Shown: positions 43,515-52,557, counted from the first letter of the stretch. The stretch is 64,000 bases of DNA from Sphingorhabdus sp. YGSMI21 (GCF_002776575.1 NZ_CP022548.1:2557001-2621000), one strand, 5' to 3'. The notes: generated from the sequence alone by a model not told the origin. Numbers and translations are program-made.

Positions 43515-44252
43515 ATGCCGTTACGAGCCATGTTCAGACCGATCCTCGATTTCGCCTTGCCGCCCCGATGCCCGATATGCGGCGTCACCGTGGAGACGGA
43601 CAATCACTTCTGCCTGTCCTGCTGGCAGCAGCTCGACTTTGTTGCAAAACCGTGGTGCGCCGCATGCGGCCTGCCGCTGGTCTTCGACCATCCCGGGGAA
43701 AATCTATGCGCAAAATGCCTGGTGGACCGGCCCGCCCACGACGGCGTGCGGGCGGTGGTACGCTATGACGACCTGAGTTCGTTGATCGCGATGCGGCTGA
43801 AATATGGCACGCGCCTGGGGCTCGCCAAACTGATCGCCGAACAACTGCAGAAACATGTCGCGGACCACGCGGACAATGCCATCCTCGTTCCGGTCCCGTT
43901 GCACCGGTCACGGTTGTGGCGTCGCGGGTTCAACCAGTCGGTTCTGATCGGCCGGGAAATCGCCCGCAGTTCCGGTATCGCACTGGACCATGACGTGATC
44001 ATTCGCAGCAAGGTGACGCCTCCGCTGAGGGGGATGAGCGGCCAGCAACGGCGGAAGACCGTCGACAGGGCATTTGCACTGCGCCCGGAGGCGCAGCAAA
44101 TCCTTGCCGGCAAGTCGGTTCTGCTGGTCGACGATGTCTATACAAGCGGTTCGACCAGCAATGCCTGTGCGCGGTTGCTGAAAAAAGCGGGTGCCAATCA
44201 GGTGCTCGTCTTCTGCTGGGCACGGGTTATAGGCAACAGCGAAAATATCTGA
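43515..44252 (+). CDS. ComF-family phosphoribosyltransferase-like protein
   Basis: The protein of 245 residues has an N-terminal zinc ribbon (CPICGV, CLSCW, CAACG, CAKC). A type I phosphoribosyltransferase domain follows, with MRLKYGTRLGLAKLIAEQL, PVPLHRSRLWRRGFNQSVLI and the PRPP loop VLLVDDVYTSGST. ComF is required for DNA uptake in naturally competent bacteria; in sphingomonads its function is not established. The start at 43515 is favoured; 43530 is possible. Confidence 0.88.
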   Translation: MPLRAMFRPILDFALPPRCPICGVTVETDNHFCLSCWQQLDFVAKPWCAACGLPLVFDHPGENLCAKCLVDRPAHDGVRAVVRYDDLSSLIAMRLKYGTRLGLAKLIAEQLQKHVADHADNAILVPVPLHRSRLWRRGFNQSVLIGREIARSSGIALDHDVIIRSKVTPPLRGMSGQQRRKTVDRAFALRPEAQQILAGKSVLLVDDVYTSGSTSNACARLLKKAGANQVLVFCWARVIGNSENI

Positions 44253-44330
44253 AATGCTGGCCCAGCAGTGATTGCTTGAATTTGCCGCGCGGACAGCCCA
44301 TTTGCAGATTCAAGGTAGAAAGAGCAAATT

Positions 44331-44588
44331 ATGGCTAAAGTTGAAATATATACCAAATTTACCTGTGGCTTCTGCTTTCGTGCGAAAGCCTTGCTGGAAG
44401 GCAAGAATGTCAGTTTCGAGGAAACGGACATCAGCATGGGTGGCGAGAAACGCGAGGAGATGATCCAGCGGTCCGGCGGCAGAATGACGGTGCCGCAGAT
44501 ATTCATCGATGACCGTCATATCGGCGGATCGGACGATCTGGCTGCCCTGGACCGGTCGGGCGAGCTCGACGCGCTTCTGGCGGGCTGA
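44331..44588 (+). CDS. grxC: Glutaredoxin 3
   Basis: The glutaredoxin of 85 residues has the fold markers AKVEIYTKFTCGFCFRAKAL, GRMTVPQIFIDDRHIGGSDD (cis-Pro TVP and GG-D) and a final LDRSGELDALLAG. The active site is CGFC instead of the usual CPYC, which would change the redox potential. It reduces disulfides with glutathione in the cytoplasm. It lies between comF and the nitrilase-type gene. Confidence 0.9.
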   Translation: MAKVEIYTKFTCGFCFRAKALLEGKNVSFEETDISMGGEKREEMIQRSGGRMTVPQIFIDDRHIGGSDDLAALDRSGELDALLAG

Positions 44589-44594
44589 ACCGGG

Positions 44595-45428
44595 TTGAAA
44601 ATCGCGCTGGCCCAGATGAACAGCGGTATTGTTCCGGAGGACAATGCCGACCAACTCTGTTCGTCCATTGCGGAAGCCGCTGCGGGTGGCGCTGCCATGA
44701 TCTTCACCCCCGAAATGAGCGGACTGCTGGACCGGGACCGGTCACGCGCGGCATCGGCGATCCGCAGCGAACCGGAGGATGCGGTCCTGTCCGCCGTCCG
44801 GTCTGCGGCGCAGAAGGCGGGGATATGGGTGCAACTGGGCTCGCTGGCGATCAAGAACCCGGATGATCCCGGTGCGAAATGGAACAACCGCTCCTATCTG
44901 ATCAACCCTCGGGGCGATATTACCGCGCGCTATGACAAGATCCACCTGTTCGACGTTGATCTTGGTCCTGATGAATCGCAGCGGGAGTCCTCGGCCTATG
45001 CCGGCGGACGCAACGCAGTGGTTGCGCCGGTTGGCGAAACGACACTTGGCCTGTCGATTTGCTATGATCTCCGCTTTCCGGCCCTGTACGAGGCCCTGAC
45101 CAATGCGGGCGCGGACATATTGTCGGTACCCGCTGCCTTTACCGTGCCCACCGGGAAGGCCCATTGGCAAATCTTGCTGCGGGCCCGCGCGATCGAGGCA
45201 GGGGCCTTTGTCGTCGCAGCCGCGCAATATGGCCAGCACGAAGATGGCCGGTCAACTTACGGCCATTCGATGGTCGTCGATCCCTGGGGCGACATCCTCC
45301 TCGACATGGGGGAGGGGACAGGGATCGGTTTCTGCGACCTGGATATCGGGCAGGTAAAGACGGTGCGTTCACGCATTCCTGCCGTCGCCAATCGCAAAAG
45401 CTTTGCCAAGCCGGTACCAACAAGATGA
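44595..45428 (+). CDS. Carbon-nitrogen hydrolase (nitrilase superfamily, Nit-type)
   Basis: The protein of 277 residues has the Glu-Lys-Cys triad: FTPEMSGLL (Glu), YDKIHLFDV (Lys) and GLSICYDLRFPALYE (Cys). The sequence resembles Nit1/YbeM-type amidases that hydrolyse deaminated glutathione or related omega-amides. It starts with TTG at 44595 (MKIALAQMNSG), seven bases after the glutaredoxin stop, so a functional link to glutathione repair is plausible. It overlaps the DUF1178 gene by four bases. Confidence 0.88.
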   Translation: MKIALAQMNSGIVPEDNADQLCSSIAEAAAGGAAMIFTPEMSGLLDRDRSRAASAIRSEPEDAVLSAVRSAAQKAGIWVQLGSLAIKNPDDPGAKWNNRSYLINPRGDITARYDKIHLFDVDLGPDESQRESSAYAGGRNAVVAPVGETTLGLSICYDLRFPALYEALTNAGADILSVPAAFTVPTGKAHWQILLRARAIEAGAFVVAAAQYGQHEDGRSTYGHSMVVDPWGDILLDMGEGTGIGFCDLDIGQVKTVRSRIPAVANRKSFAKPVPTR

Positions 45429-45922
45429 TTATTTTTGACCTGATCTGCGCCGATGGCGAGCATCGATTCGAGGGCTGGTTCGGATCCTCGGACGATTATG
45501 CCGATCAACAGGCTCGCGGCCTGCTGGACTGTCCCGTGTGCGGCAGCGGCAATATTGCCAAGGCGGTGATGGCCCCAAATCTGGGCCGCAAAGGCAATCA
45601 GCAAGCCGCGTCGGCCAGACCTGCGGAAGAGCGTACCGAAATGCCGGTCGCTGCCAAGCCGGTTTCCAATGACGTGGCGGTGCCGGCCGAATATCGGGAG
45701 ATCATCGGCAAACTGGCCGAGGCGCAAGAAAAGATGCTGGCCAGTTCCGAATGGGTCGGTGACAAATTTGCCGATCGGGCGCGCGACATTCATTATGGCG
45801 ACGCGGAGGAGAAACCGATCCACGGTACGGCCTCGCAGGAAGAAGTGGCCGATCTGGCAGAAGAAGGCATTGCGGCGCTTCCGCTGCCGCTGCCGGTCTT
45901 GCCGCCTGAATCGAAAAATTGA
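45425..45922 (+). CDS. DUF1178 family protein
   Basis: The protein of 165 residues starts MIIFDLICADGEHRFEGWFG, the DUF1178 hallmark. A CPVCGSGNIAKAVMAP zinc-ribbon-like half and a C-terminal helical region (ASSEWVGDKFADRARDIHYGD) follow. Function is unknown; it is conserved in Alphaproteobacteria in this position. The start at 45425 overlaps the stop of the nitrilase-type gene (ATGA). Confidence 0.88.
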   Translation: MIIFDLICADGEHRFEGWFGSSDDYADQQARGLLDCPVCGSGNIAKAVMAPNLGRKGNQQAASARPAEERTEMPVAAKPVSNDVAVPAEYREIIGKLAEAQEKMLASSEWVGDKFADRARDIHYGDAEEKPIHGTASQEEVADLAEEGIAALPLPLPVLPPESKN

Positions 45923-45964
45923 CTGTGGCATGCGCCCGCCGATCTGGCTAAACATGCCGCCACA

Positions 45965-46041
45965 GCGCCCGTAGCTCAGTCGGATAGAGCATCAGATTCC
46001 TAATCTGGGGGCCACAGGTTCGAATCCTGTCGGGCGCACCA
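45965..46041 (+). tRNA. tRNA-Arg(CCT)
   Basis: Full cloverleaf of 77 bases including CCA. The acceptor GCGCCCG pairs with CGGGCGC, the D-stem is GCTC/GAGC, the anticodon loop TTCCTAA has anticodon CCT, and the T-arm is ACAGG-TTCGAAT-CCTGT. It marks the border between the housekeeping block and the aromatic gene cluster. Confidence 0.95.
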
Positions 46042-46189
46042 TATCTCCAGGCTGGCGGCGCAGGCTAGTTCCGATTTTTTGTTTGCGAGAGGCTTGGCCC
46101 CAGGTTCGATATCAATTGTTGTCTTGGGCCTGCCGGCCGAGTTTCGATATTATTGCCGTTTGCCGAAATCCTGAACTTTCCGCGTTGAG

Positions 46190-46226
46190 GAATATTTGCA
46201 CCGGCCGGATACCGGTGCAAATATTC
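46190..46226 (-). terminator. 15-bp perfect stem-loop after the Rieske oxygenase gene
   Basis: GAATATTTGCACCGG (46190-46204) pairs perfectly with CCGGTGCAAATATTC (46212-46226) around a seven-base loop, five bases from the stop of the minus-strand Rieske gene. It has no T-tract but is the strongest stem in the cluster. Confidence 0.6.
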
Positions 46227-46230
46227 TCGT

Positions 46231-47334
46231 TCATTCTGCCGCTTCCAGCGCGCCATTGTCTGCGGCTTCCCGCGCCTCTTCCTCGGCCTCCTCACGCAAT
46301 TTTCGAGCAATGACGCGGCGCGCCCGGACTGCAGCTTCGTCACTGGGAAGGAGCAGCGGCTTCATGGACAGAAGGTCGGTTTCTCCATCCATCATCTCCT
46401 GGCACATGGCGACCATCCGTCCGTCTTCATTGGCGAATGTGTCGGTGATCCCGTGTTGCAGGCCCTTGTCCGCTTCCGCCGAATCGAGATTGCTGTCGCG
46501 GCAGTTGTTCCAGAAATAATAACAGGAATGTTCGTCGATGGGTGTGACCATATTGGCACCGGGCGTGTGCGAACCAATTTTGCGGTCGGTGTTCGCCGCA
46601 ACGGAACCTGCATCGAGCAGCATATGGCCGGGTGCATTCCAGCGTACATCGAAATAATATTCCATCAGTTCCGGCGCTTCGGGCCACAATATGGCGGTCA
46701 GCGGCATGCGTGGGGCATTGAGTTCGCAATGATAATCCCAGATTTCGTCGCCAATTTGTTCGGTACTGTACCGTCGCTCGAAGTCGTCCCGGAAATCGGT
46801 TCCCAGATTCAGGCGCGGATGCAGGAACTGGACATGGGTGCGATCCATCAGATTGTCGACGGCGAGTTCGTAATGCGCGTCCAGCTTGTGGAAACCGAAC
46901 ACGGTCCGGTGGCCGGGTCGCTCTTCCGTCATCGAGAAGTCGGGAATCAGGGATGTATCCGCCTTTTCCGGCTTGCCCATCCAGATGAACAGGATGCCCC
47001 AGAGTTCCTCCAGCGGATAGGATTTGAGACGGGCCACTCTCGGGGCCTTCAGGTCCGTGAGCGTGCCCTTGTCACCATTGGGATTGCGGACGCACTGGCC
47101 CTCGGCGTTGAATTCCAGGCCGTGATAGGGGCAGGACACATTGTCGCCGTAGCGATGCCCTTCGCTGAGCGGAGCAAATCGGTGCGGACAGACGTTGGAC
47201 ATCGCCACCGCCTCGCCCGATTCCGTGCGATATATCAATACATGCTCACCGACCAATTTTCTGCCGAGAAGCTTCGCGTCATCAAGCTCATGCGAGAAGC
47301 CCGCACAATACCAAACATTCTTCAGAAACGCCAT
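46231..47334 (-). CDS. Rieske non-heme iron oxygenase, alpha subunit (VanA-like)
   Basis: The oxygenase of 367 residues has a Rieske centre (CPHRFAPLSEGHRYGD and CPYHG; CxH...CxxH). A mononuclear iron site sits in AVDNLMDRTHVQFLHP (Asp-His-His, family pattern D-x2-H-x4-H). The layout resembles vanillate O-demethylase oxygenase and other aromatic demethylases or hydroxylases. No ferredoxin-reductase partner (VanB type) is adjacent, so electrons come from elsewhere. The start at 47334 has GAGGAC upstream. It is divergent from tetR across a perfect 19-bp operator. Confidence 0.88.
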   Translation of the reverse strand: MAFLKNVWYCAGFSHELDDAKLLGRKLVGEHVLIYRTESGEAVAMSNVCPHRFAPLSEGHRYGDNVSCPYHGLEFNAEGQCVRNPNGDKGTLTDLKAPRVARLKSYPLEELWGILFIWMGKPEKADTSLIPDFSMTEERPGHRTVFGFHKLDAHYELAVDNLMDRTHVQFLHPRLNLGTDFRDDFERRYSTEQIGDEIWDYHCELNAPRMPLTAILWPEAPELMEYYFDVRWNAPGHMLLDAGSVAANTDRKIGSHTPGANMVTPIDEHSCYYFWNNCRDSNLDSAEADKGLQHGITDTFANEDGRMVAMCQEMMDGETDLLSMKPLLLPSDEAAVRARRVIARKLREEAEEEAREAADNGALEAAE

Positions 47335-47420
47335 TTGCTTTGTCCTCTCCTCTATTTTAGACCGCCGCATTTGCTGCGGCGCGGCAATGGATTTAAACGA
47401 TTGCCAATGGCGGCATATTT

Positions 47421-47439
47421 AATCTAACTGCGTTAGATT
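47421..47439. promoter_or_regulatory. TetR-type operator AATCTAAC-TGC-GTTAGATT
   Basis: A perfect 19-bp palindrome with three-base centre lies 12 bp before the tetR start and 87 bp from the Rieske start. The divergent arrangement is typical of TetR autoregulation and control of the neighbouring oxygenase. Confidence 0.8.
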
Positions 47440-47450
47440 GTAAAGGTGAA

Positions 47451-48050
47451 ATGATGGCTAGAAGGACCGATATCGTTCTTTCCCAGGACATGATCTGCGT
47501 TGCGGCGTTGGAGATTATCGGGGAATCCGGGCTCGACCGGCTGACCATGCGCTCGCTGGCGCGCAAGCTCGAAATCCAGGCCGCGTCCCTTTACGCGCAT
47601 TACCGCGACAAATCGGAATTGATGTCCGATCTGGCGGCGCGCTATTTCCTCGAGGCATGCGATGCGGTTTATGACTGGAGCTCGCCGGGCGACTGGTTGA
47701 TGAAATTTGGATCGGCGCTGTACAGCGTGTTGCGGGAAAGGCGCGATGCAGCTCGCCTGTTTGCCCAGTCCCAGCCGCCCGTACATTCTCATGAGGTGAC
47801 GGCGGAAAACGCTTCGTCGGCGCTGACCGCTTCGGGCTGGAGCGTCAATAGGGCCGTGGAAATGCAGGCCGCGGTGATTGCTCTGGCGATTGGCATGGCG
47901 CTCGACCATTCGCACGAGGGGACCAGCGCCTATCTCGAGAGGTTTTTCGATCTTGACGAAGCGTTCCAGACAGCTTTGTCTGCGCTGGTTTCCGGGTTGC
48001 TGGACAAGCCGGTCACCGCCATGGATACGCCCGAGGCAAAGACGCCATGA
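47451..48050 (+). CDS. TetR-family transcriptional regulator
   Basis: The regulator of 199 residues has an N-terminal HTH (GLDRLTMRSLARKLEIQAAS, then LYAHYRDKSELMSDL). Its C-terminal domain is of the TetR_C type (SPGDWLMKFGSALYSVLRER). The LEIQAASLYAHYRDK spacing matches classical TetR repressors. The likely target is the palindrome in the shared promoter, controlling the Rieske oxygenase. The ligand, perhaps an aromatic substrate, is unknown. Confidence 0.88.
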   Translation: MMARRTDIVLSQDMICVAALEIIGESGLDRLTMRSLARKLEIQAASLYAHYRDKSELMSDLAARYFLEACDAVYDWSSPGDWLMKFGSALYSVLRERRDAARLFAQSQPPVHSHEVTAENASSALTASGWSVNRAVEMQAAVIALAIGMALDHSHEGTSAYLERFFDLDEAFQTALSALVSGLLDKPVTAMDTPEAKTP

Positions 48051-48205
48051 CCCTCATGCGGCAGCGGTCTGCACCTTGACCTGTTGGCGATTGGCCAGGC
48101 TGGCCGCCGGTCGACCGCAGCGCCTTGCGACGTTCGGGAGAGATATGCCGCCGCCGCTTGTCCGGTCGGTATGTCCCGCTGGCGCAGGCGTCCCGGATTT
48201 ACGCT

Positions 48206-48802
48206 TCAGACCAGCTTGCAGACGTCGTCAAATTCGTGGCGTGGCAGGCGAGGGAAGACTTTTGACGGGTCGCCATATCCCAGCGAACAGATAAAATTAG
48301 TCTGCACATTTGTGCCGGACCAGAACAGCGCGTCCATGGCCTGCGGATTGAAACCGCTCATCGGCCCGCAATCGAGACCGAGTGCGCGGGCCGCCATGAT
48401 GAGATAAGCGCCCTGCAGGCTCGAATTGCGAAACGCGGTTTCTTCAACCAGCTTGTCGTTGCCGCTGTAGAAGCCCCGCATGTCAGCGTGCGGGAACAGG
48501 CGCGGCAGGGTCTCTACGAAATCCATATCCATGCCGATTACCACCACCACGGGCGCGTTGCGGATCTTGTCCTGATTGGGCGGAGCGGCGCATTCCGCCA
48601 TTTTGTTCTTCTGGTCCGTCGTGCGCACGAAAATGAAACGTCCGGGCAGGCAGTTCATCGATGTCGGCCCCGTCCGGAGCACATTGTACAGGCGCTCGAG
48701 AATGTCATCGGAGACGGGTACGTCACGATATCCGTTCTGACTGCGGGCATCGAGGAAAAGCTGGTTCAGGGCTTCGTCGGAAATTGCTTTGGTATTGGTC
48801 AT
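48206..48802 (-). CDS. Nitroreductase-family protein (RutE/HadB-like)
   Basis: The FMN-dependent nitroreductase of 198 residues has the FMN phosphate and Arg region (LFLDARSQNGYRDVPVSD), the TGPTSMNCLPGRFIFVRT motif of the RutE/HadB subgroup, and FRNSSLQGAYLIMAARALG. RutE reduces malonic semialdehyde or aminoacrylate derivatives; HadB-like proteins have various substrates. It lies nine bases downstream of the VOC dioxygenase gene in the same operon, so a role in side-chain or quinone reduction of the aromatic pathway is possible. Confidence 0.85.
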   Translation of the reverse strand: MTNTKAISDEALNQLFLDARSQNGYRDVPVSDDILERLYNVLRTGPTSMNCLPGRFIFVRTTDQKNKMAECAAPPNQDKIRNAPVVVVIGMDMDFVETLPRLFPHADMRGFYSGNDKLVEETAFRNSSLQGAYLIMAARALGLDCGPMSGFNPQAMDALFWSGTNVQTNFICSLGYGDPSKVFPRLPRHEFDDVCKLV

Positions 48803-48811
48803 CTTACAGCC

Positions 48812-50020
48812 TTATCCTAACGGACCCATGAAGGTCTGATCGGCATAGGTGTCCTCCAGTGCATCGAGGGTTTCGGGCCACGGCGTTTTCAGCTTCCGGC
48901 GATGCTCAGCCGGGCGACGTTTTCCGTCCCAGTCCACCTGCTCCATATAATAATAGAGCTGAATCGCGTGACCATCCGGGTCCAGGCCGAAGGCGGTGTA
49001 ATCAATGCCCGGGTTGAGTTCCGGCGGCTGCTCGATGAAAGACACGCCTTCCGCCTTCAGCCATTCGACCGCATTTCTAAGCTGTTTGTAGCTGCCCACT
49101 CGCATGCCCATGCTGGCCGTCCGGGAATGTTCGGACAGGCCCAGCATCGCGCGTGCCTCAAGCGGATAGAGTTTCAGGCTGTGATGTTCGTTGCCATGCC
49201 GCAAAAAGACAAAGTCATGGCCTTGATAGGAAACCGTTTCGGTCACCTTGAAACCGAGCGCGTCTGTGTAGAAGGCAATCGAATCCGCCATATTCTCTAC
49301 GAAGACGGCGACCGGACCCAATGCGGTTATCTTGAAGGGCCGCCGGAGCATTACGCCGCCGACATCATAGCGGCGATCGTCGCCGAACTCGGTGCGCTGG
49401 AACCCGTCTTCCATCGACACGCCCTGCGCGATCTTTGCGTCGCGCTCGGTGAAGTCAGAGATTTGCGGCATCGGAAATTCGCCGTCGAAGCGCCGGTCGT
49501 AATAGGGCAGGGGTTTGCTGCGGCCGTTGATGCCGACCTGTTCCATGCCGTAATAGAGTTCGCAGGTCTGCCCTTCAGGCGTGCTGAAATAACAGTGCCA
49601 GTTGCTGCCCGGCATATCGCGACCGGTCCGGTGGATGCGGGTCTTGCCTGCCAGATATTTCTGCGCTTCAACCACTTCCTCGAGAGAACCGACTTGCCAG
49701 GTGAAGTGGGACATGGTGATCTCGGGATGGCTTTCCGGGTCACCGATGATCGGGCCGACCGAAGGATGGGCGATGATCATTGCGTGATGATCGGTATTGA
49801 AGGTCATGAACGGCACCCTGTCATCAACCATGAAGTCGGTAGATACATCGGGCGGCGCCAGCTTTTTCAATTCGACCATGTCGGTCATATCGAAACCGAG
49901 AAGCCGGCCGTAGAAATCAATGCCGTCATCAATCGAATTTAGATTGAAGCCAAAATGCCCCAGCCTGCGTATCCGGAATGGTCGGGGAAATTCTATGCCC
50001 TCGACGTTATAGGTGCTCAT
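48812..50020 (-). CDS. Two-domain VOC-superfamily (extradiol dioxygenase-like) protein
   Basis: The protein of 402 residues has two VOC domains. Domain 1 (about 18-165) keeps a 2-His-1-Glu site: H22 in RRLGHFGFN, H105 in MSHFTWQV and E154 in TCELYYGMEQ. In domain 2 the equivalent positions read LGPVAVF, SMGMRVG and AIQLYYYMEQ, so the triad is lost. In classical two-domain extradiol dioxygenases the C-terminal domain is the active one. The family link suggests catechol-type ring cleavage. The start at 50020 has GGAGAGAG upstream. It is first in an operon with the nitroreductase. Confidence 0.82.
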   Translation of the reverse strand: MSTYNVEGIEFPRPFRIRRLGHFGFNLNSIDDGIDFYGRLLGFDMTDMVELKKLAPPDVSTDFMVDDRVPFMTFNTDHHAMIIAHPSVGPIIGDPESHPEITMSHFTWQVGSLEEVVEAQKYLAGKTRIHRTGRDMPGSNWHCYFSTPEGQTCELYYGMEQVGINGRSKPLPYYDRRFDGEFPMPQISDFTERDAKIAQGVSMEDGFQRTEFGDDRRYDVGGVMLRRPFKITALGPVAVFVENMADSIAFYTDALGFKVTETVSYQGHDFVFLRHGNEHHSLKLYPLEARAMLGLSEHSRTASMGMRVGSYKQLRNAVEWLKAEGVSFIEQPPELNPGIDYTAFGLDPDGHAIQLYYYMEQVDWDGKRRPAEHRRKLKTPWPETLDALEDTYADQTFMGPLG

Positions 50021-50149
50021 GTTCTCTCTCTCCTCATCCCACTTACAGATCATATGGCATATTTGAAGCGCCGGGGGCAGGGCAGCTGCGCCGGTCCCGG
50101 TGGTGCTCAGGATTACATCATCGATTTATCAGTTATAAAATGCAAGGAA

Positions 50150-50161
50150 ATATTCGAAAAA
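50150..50161. promoter_or_regulatory. TTCGAA-centred motif, VOC/TonB divergent promoter
   Basis: ATATTCGAAAAA with the core TTCGAA at 50153-50158, between the divergent VOC (50020) and TonB (50310) genes. Similar motifs occur at 52787, 54799 and 57502 in the same cluster. Confidence 0.5.
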
Positions 50162-50309
50162 AAGGATAAATTCAATAATAGGTTGCATTGTTGACGGTCC
50201 GCGTCATATTGGCCCGGCAAAACAGCCGGAAAACGGCATTGGAGTGATTCGGCATTTGCCCGCAGCGTTGCGACGGCGAGGTGAAAGCTGAGGGATTGGG
50301 AGAGAAAAA

Positions 50310-52529
50310 ATGAAATTATCGCTATTTCACGGTTGCGCTTTGATGGTCATGGCCACCGCGTCGAATCAGGCGCTGGCCCAACGCGAAGACGTTGCCGAAA
50401 ATGCGAGCGACAAAATCATTGTCGTGACCGCACAGAAACGTGCGCAGAATGTTCAGGACGTACCGTCGGCGGTAACCGCCGTAACAGCAGAGACGCTACA
50501 AGATCGTGGCTTCACGGACCCCTCCGATCTTGTTTCGGTGGTTCCCAACCTCAGTGGCGGGACGATGCGCGGTGACACAGCGCTTGCGATTCGCGGCGTC
50601 GGCCTCACGGTGGTCGGGAGCTCACCGGGTGTCGCGGTGCATGTTGACGGGGTTTACCAGCCTCGGCCTCAAATGGCCGATATCGCGCAAGTCGACATTG
50701 CCCAGGTGGAGGTGCTTCGTGGTCCTCAGGGTACGCTTTACGGCCGAAACGCAAACGGCGGTGTCGTCAATTTCATGACGACAGCACCTGGCGATGAAAT
50801 CGGTGGCTATGTTCGTGCAAGTTACGCCACTTTTGACGAATATCGGATTGAGGGTGCGATTGATCTCCCCGTTAGCGAGGATATTCGTTTTCGCGTTACC
50901 GGGAAGCATTGGGGACGTGAGGATGGCTTTGTAAAGAATATCAATCCCAACGGGAGCGGTGATATCGACAAGGGGCACAGCTGGTTTGCCCGCGCGCGCC
51001 TCGATGCGGATATCACTCCCGATCTTACTTTAAGCGTCACAGGCACCTATGCGAAGCGGAAAGGTGAATTCATCTATTTTACCAATCTTGACCTGCCAAT
51101 CCCGGAAGCAATCGCGCAAAACCCGCTGCTGGCTACTGCGAATATACCGCTGGAACCGCGCACCACGGCGCAGAATGATCCTGTTAGCCAGGATCGATCC
51201 TATAAGGGTGTGACGGGCGTGCTGGACTGGAGCTCGGGTGATTTTGGCATCAAGTCGATCACCGCTTATCAGCATTATGAAGACCAGTTCGAAGCAGATT
51301 TCGATGCGCTAGACCTGTCCCTGTCCCCGCGTCAGGATCAGCAGAAAGCAAAAACCTTCACGCAGGAACTAAACTTCACAGTTAATTCCGGCCCGGTCAA
51401 CGCGGTGCTTGGCGGTTTCTATATGCATGACAAGTTTTCCAACAAACTCGATTTCCAGTTCCCGCTAGGCTTGTGGCAATTGGGCAACCCGGCCGGCTTG
51501 CCGCCAGGCACCAGCCTGAGTTTTTCCGGGAACCCCTATGTGACAAAAACCAAGGCAATTTTCGCTGACATAACGGTGGAGGTCACCAATAATCTGAGAA
51601 TTCTCGGCGGCATTCGCCATTCCAATGATTCGCAGCGGATATCGGAGGTCAACGGCATTTTCGTACAGACCCCCGGCGGGCCGGTGCAGATTCCCCCTGC
51701 GGCTTGTCCCAGTCCGACCAATCCGACGGGTGAGTCCAGCATGACTTTCAAGTCGACCACGCCACGGTTAGGGCTGCAGTATAATGTGACTGATGACAGC
51801 AACCTTTACGCGACCTATTCTCAGGGGTTCAAGATCGGCGGTTTCAACTACCGCGGCGGTTGCGGTGCTTCTTATGGTTCCGAGAAGCTGACAGCATATG
51901 AAATAGGATCAAAGAACCAGTTTGGAGCAATGACGCTCAATCTTGCGGCTTTCTATTATGATTATAAGGACTTGCAGGTCGAGCAGCTTGTGGGTCTCAC
52001 TTTTGCGCTCGACAACGCGCCGAAAGCCAGGATTTACGGGGCTGAGGCCGAGCTTGCCTATACAACAGGGCCTTTTTCCATCACCGCCAATGCGGCGCTG
52101 ATGAACGCCCGCTATGGTGCCGGCTTCCTGAACCTTGATCTTCTGGACCCCGCTGCAGGACTTCAGGACACGGATGGCAATCCGCTTTCCAATGCGCCTG
52201 ATTTTTCGGCAAATATTGGGGCGTCCTATGAGACCGAGCCCGTTATTGCGGGCGGATCACTAACCTTTCGCGCCGATCTGTCCTACAAGTCGCGTATCTA
52301 TTATCGGGAATTCGATAATCTGGCGGATTCGCAGGAAGGCTATGCCCTGCTTGATGGCTCCATTACATGGCGAAGTGCAGACGAGCGTTTCTCGGCCCGT
52401 CTCTTTGGCCGCAATCTGACCGGAACAGATTATATTCAGGCGCTGTCACAGTCGTCGGCAACCGGTACCCGCTTCGGTACCTGGGGGGCACCGAGGCAGG
52501 TTGGCATCGAACTGGGGCTGGATTTCTAG
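50310..52529 (+). CDS. TonB-dependent receptor
   Basis: The receptor of 739 residues has a signal peptide (LMVMATASNQALA), a TonB-box-like KIIVVTAQKR, a plug domain (VPSAVTAVTAETLQDRGF, AIRGVGLTVVG, VEVLRGPQGTLYGRNANGG) and a barrel ending GIELGLDF. It is a sphingomonad-type TonB receptor beside aromatic catabolic genes, so uptake of an aromatic or lignin-derived compound is likely. A TTCGAA motif lies 150 bp upstream. A strong terminator follows at 52558. Confidence 0.92.
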   Translation: MKLSLFHGCALMVMATASNQALAQREDVAENASDKIIVVTAQKRAQNVQDVPSAVTAVTAETLQDRGFTDPSDLVSVVPNLSGGTMRGDTALAIRGVGLTVVGSSPGVAVHVDGVYQPRPQMADIAQVDIAQVEVLRGPQGTLYGRNANGGVVNFMTTAPGDEIGGYVRASYATFDEYRIEGAIDLPVSEDIRFRVTGKHWGREDGFVKNINPNGSGDIDKGHSWFARARLDADITPDLTLSVTGTYAKRKGEFIYFTNLDLPIPEAIAQNPLLATANIPLEPRTTAQNDPVSQDRSYKGVTGVLDWSSGDFGIKSITAYQHYEDQFEADFDALDLSLSPRQDQQKAKTFTQELNFTVNSGPVNAVLGGFYMHDKFSNKLDFQFPLGLWQLGNPAGLPPGTSLSFSGNPYVTKTKAIFADITVEVTNNLRILGGIRHSNDSQRISEVNGIFVQTPGGPVQIPPAACPSPTNPTGESSMTFKSTTPRLGLQYNVTDDSNLYATYSQGFKIGGFNYRGGCGASYGSEKLTAYEIGSKNQFGAMTLNLAAFYYDYKDLQVEQLVGLTFALDNAPKARIYGAEAELAYTTGPFSITANAALMNARYGAGFLNLDLLDPAAGLQDTDGNPLSNAPDFSANIGASYETEPVIAGGSLTFRADLSYKSRIYYREFDNLADSQEGYALLDGSITWRSADERFSARLFGRNLTGTDYIQALSQSSATGTRFGTWGAPRQVGIELGLDF

Positions 52530-52557
52530 ATAGAGCCCCTCGGCGACTTCGACCTGT

